Below are positions 6,684 through 9,866 of a DNA stretch of 9,866 nt, piece after piece (position 1 is the first letter of the stretch; the number at the start of each line of letters is the position of its first letter). A model generated the notes under the pieces. That model saw only the letters and a program-made list of their open reading frames with translations, did no database searches and was not told the DNA's origin. The DNA comes from Bacillota bacterium (lineage in GTDB: Bacteria > Bacillota > Bacilli > Alicyclobacillales > SLC66): contig JAKACR010000088.1 in NCBI GenBank assembly GCA_021821225.1, positions 1 to 9,866 of the forward strand, read 5' to 3'. A program made the translations under genes and the position numbers.

Positions 6684-6884
6684 GTGTGGACCGTCATCTA
6701 CATTGCGTCGACGTTGCGACAGGCCGAGAAAATCTGTGAACGGCTGGCGGCGGAAGGGTTTCTTGCGCGTCAGCGCCAGGCGACGACAGCCCGCCAGCAG
6801 TATGAGATTCTTGTTCCTGCCTCTGAACTGGAAGACGTCAGAGAATTGCTGAACGACATAGTGCATTCCTCCTCTTTATTCTGA
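6684..6884 (+). CDS. Small conserved-looking protein, DUF2007-like, ahead of accD
   Basis: 66 residues, no signal peptide, membrane segment or cysteine pair (one Cys at 18). GTG start with GGAGG at 6671-6675, 8 bases upstream. The order is strand WTVIYIAST, helix RQAEKICERLAAEGF, strand LARQRQ, strand QYEILVPAS, helix ELEDVRELLNDIV: a beta-alpha-beta-beta-alpha, half-ferredoxin layout. This resembles the DUF2007 'putative signal transducing protein' family, whose members also pair a helix ending in EG(I/F) with a late 'V....E..EA..LL' helix. I recall similar short proteins beside accD in other Firmicutes, sometimes misannotated as glutamate decarboxylase. First gene of the presumed accDA-pfkA operon, 66 bp before accD. 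It could modulate the carboxylase or be a structural small protein; function is unknown. The coding call is strong because of the ribosome binding site and amphipathic pattern. Confidence 0.82.
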   Translation: MWTVIYIASTLRQAEKICERLAAEGFLARQRQATTARQQYEILVPASELEDVRELLNDIVHSSSLF

Positions 6885-6950
6885 AGGCGAGAGACGGACG
6901 CAGCGGGCGGACGGTCTCGTGATGCTGCATGCGAAGTACGAGGTGACGCG

Positions 6951-7809
6951 GTGTTAAAGGATCTGTTTCCGAAAAAAAAGCGCTACACCACGATCTCGCC
7001 CCATCCCTCCGCACGTGACAAGGTCCCAGAGGGACTGATGAACAAGTGCAAGAGTTGCGGCGAGATTCTCCTATACAAAGAATTGGAGAAAAATCTTAAG
7101 ACGTGCCCGCGGTGCGGCTATCATTTCAGCCTCACCGCGCATGAGCGGCTCGAAATGACGCTTGACGCCGGGTCGTTTCAGGAATTCGACGCGAGACTCT
7201 GCACGGAGGACCCGCTTCAATTTCCTGATTATCAGGAAAAACTGGAAAAGGCGCGCGCTGCGACAGATCTTGTAGACGCCGTCGTGACGGGGCGCGGGAC
7301 GATTGACGGGCGACCGCTGGTCATGGGGGTCATGGATCCCCGTTTTATCATGGGCAGCATGGGCGTTGTCGTCGGCGAAAAGCTCGCGCGCGCCGCTGAA
7401 CATTCGCTTTCGGAGCGCATTCCGCTCGTGATCTTCTCCGTCTCGGGCGGCGCCCGCATGCAGGAGGGGATCTTTTCACTCATGCAGATGGCGAAAGTGT
7501 CCGGAGTATTGGCGCGCCTGTCCGAGGCGGGTGTCTTGTACATCTCGGTCCTGACCAATCCGACGACAGGCGGCGTGACGGCCAGCTTTGCGATGCAGGG
7601 CGACGTGAACCTGAGTGAACCCGGCGCGATCATCGGATTTGCGGGACGGCGGATCATTGAGGCGATGATCCGCCAAAAACTGCCGGACGAGTTCCAGACG
7701 GCGGAGTTTGTGCTGGAGCACGGCATGCTTGACAAAGTGGTACATCGCAAGGAGATGCGCCAGACAATCGCGGCGCTGCTGTCGCTTCACGCCGGGGAGG
7801 GTGAGTGCG

Positions 7810-7820
<11 letters not shown>
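6951..7820 (+). CDS. accD: Acetyl-CoA carboxylase carboxyltransferase subunit beta (AccD)
   Basis: Beta subunit of the carboxyltransferase that passes the carboxyl group from carboxybiotin (on AccB) to acetyl-CoA, making malonyl-CoA for fatty acid synthesis. It acts in the cytoplasm as an alpha2-beta2 complex with AccA, whose gene overlaps it. 289 residues (B. subtilis about 290). The zinc ribbon is complete: Cys33, Cys36, Cys52 and Cys55. The crotonase-fold core carries GSMGVVVGEKLARAAEHS, SVSGGARMQEG and PTTGGVTASFA (204-214). Start is GTG with GAGGTGA at 6940-6946; MLKDLFPKKKRY matches family N-termini. The zinc ribbon of E. coli AccD has been reported to bind mRNA and DNA, so autoregulation is possible, though nothing here shows it. 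Preceded by a 66-bp gap with no promoter. Confidence 0.97.
7796..7800 (+). promoter_or_regulatory. Shine-Dalgarno site inside accD that fixes the accA start
   Basis: GGAGG ends directly against the in-frame GTG at 7801, which leaves no spacing for that start, and lies 9 bases before the TTG at 7810. TTG 7810 gives MATDLPFEKP, aligning residue for residue with the start of B. subtilis AccA (MAPRLEFEKP, from memory). The site is within the accD coding sequence, so the two are probably translationally coupled. Confidence 0.75.
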
Positions 7821-9847
<2,027 letters not shown>

Positions 9848-9866
9848 ACCATTTTGAACAGTCTCT

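Noticed and set aside
6891..6918. GAGAC/GTCTC inverted repeat between the small gene and accD considered as a terminator
   Set aside because: Only five base pairs with an 18-base loop and no T-tract; nothing separates the small gene from accD.
6922..6957. Eleven-codon ORF (MLHAKYEVTRC) whose stop overlaps the accD start
   Set aside because: It would be a possible coupling or leader peptide, but it has only a weak purine stretch upstream and its end coincides with the accD ribosome binding site, which explains the sequence well enough.

Overview
The window is a stretch of core chromosome from a high-GC member of the Firmicutes, most likely Bacillales and possibly the Alicyclobacillaceae (genus is inference). 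All six complete genes and the one partial gene lie on the + strand. The order ytoI, dnaE, small gene, accD, accA, pfkA matches the Bacillus subtilis region around dnaE-accDA-pfkA as I recall it, but it is shortened: the nrnA/ytrH/ytrI genes before dnaE and the malic-enzyme gene after it are absent. Shine-Dalgarno sites are strong and Gram-positive in style. Five of the six complete genes appear to start with GTG or TTG.

Layout. 1-1498 is the 3' part of a bifunctional homocysteine S-methyltransferase / methylenetetrahydrofolate reductase (YitJ type). 1499-1678 is intergenic, with hairpins that may end transcription and then a good sigma-A-type promoter lying inside a 12-bp-arm inverted repeat. 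1679-2983 is a YtoI-type protein (winged helix, DRTGG, two CBS, hotdog). 2984-3120 holds a hairpin and three tandem 15-bp repeats. 3121-6543 is dnaE. 6544-6683 holds a 13-bp direct repeat, a 15-bp palindrome and a promoter. 6684-6884 encodes a 66-residue conserved-looking small protein. 6951-7820 is accD, 7810-8820 is accA (overlapping accD by 11 bp) and 8855-9847 is pfkA.

How the genes fit together. AccD and AccA form the carboxyltransferase that makes malonyl-CoA, the first committed step of fatty acid synthesis. PfkA controls glycolytic flux that ends in acetyl-CoA, and DnaE is a replicative polymerase. This linkage of central carbon metabolism, lipid synthesis and replication is conserved among Bacillales. 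The YtoI protein combines DNA-binding, probable nucleotide-sensing and probable acyl-CoA-binding modules, so it is a reasonable candidate for a regulator of this neighbourhood.

I see no mobile element, CRISPR array, phage gene, defence system, tRNA or rRNA, and no convincing new multi-gene system. The points most worth a second look are the palindrome around the ytoI promoter, the uncharacterised YtoI protein itself, the small protein ahead of accD, and the repeats on either side of dnaE.
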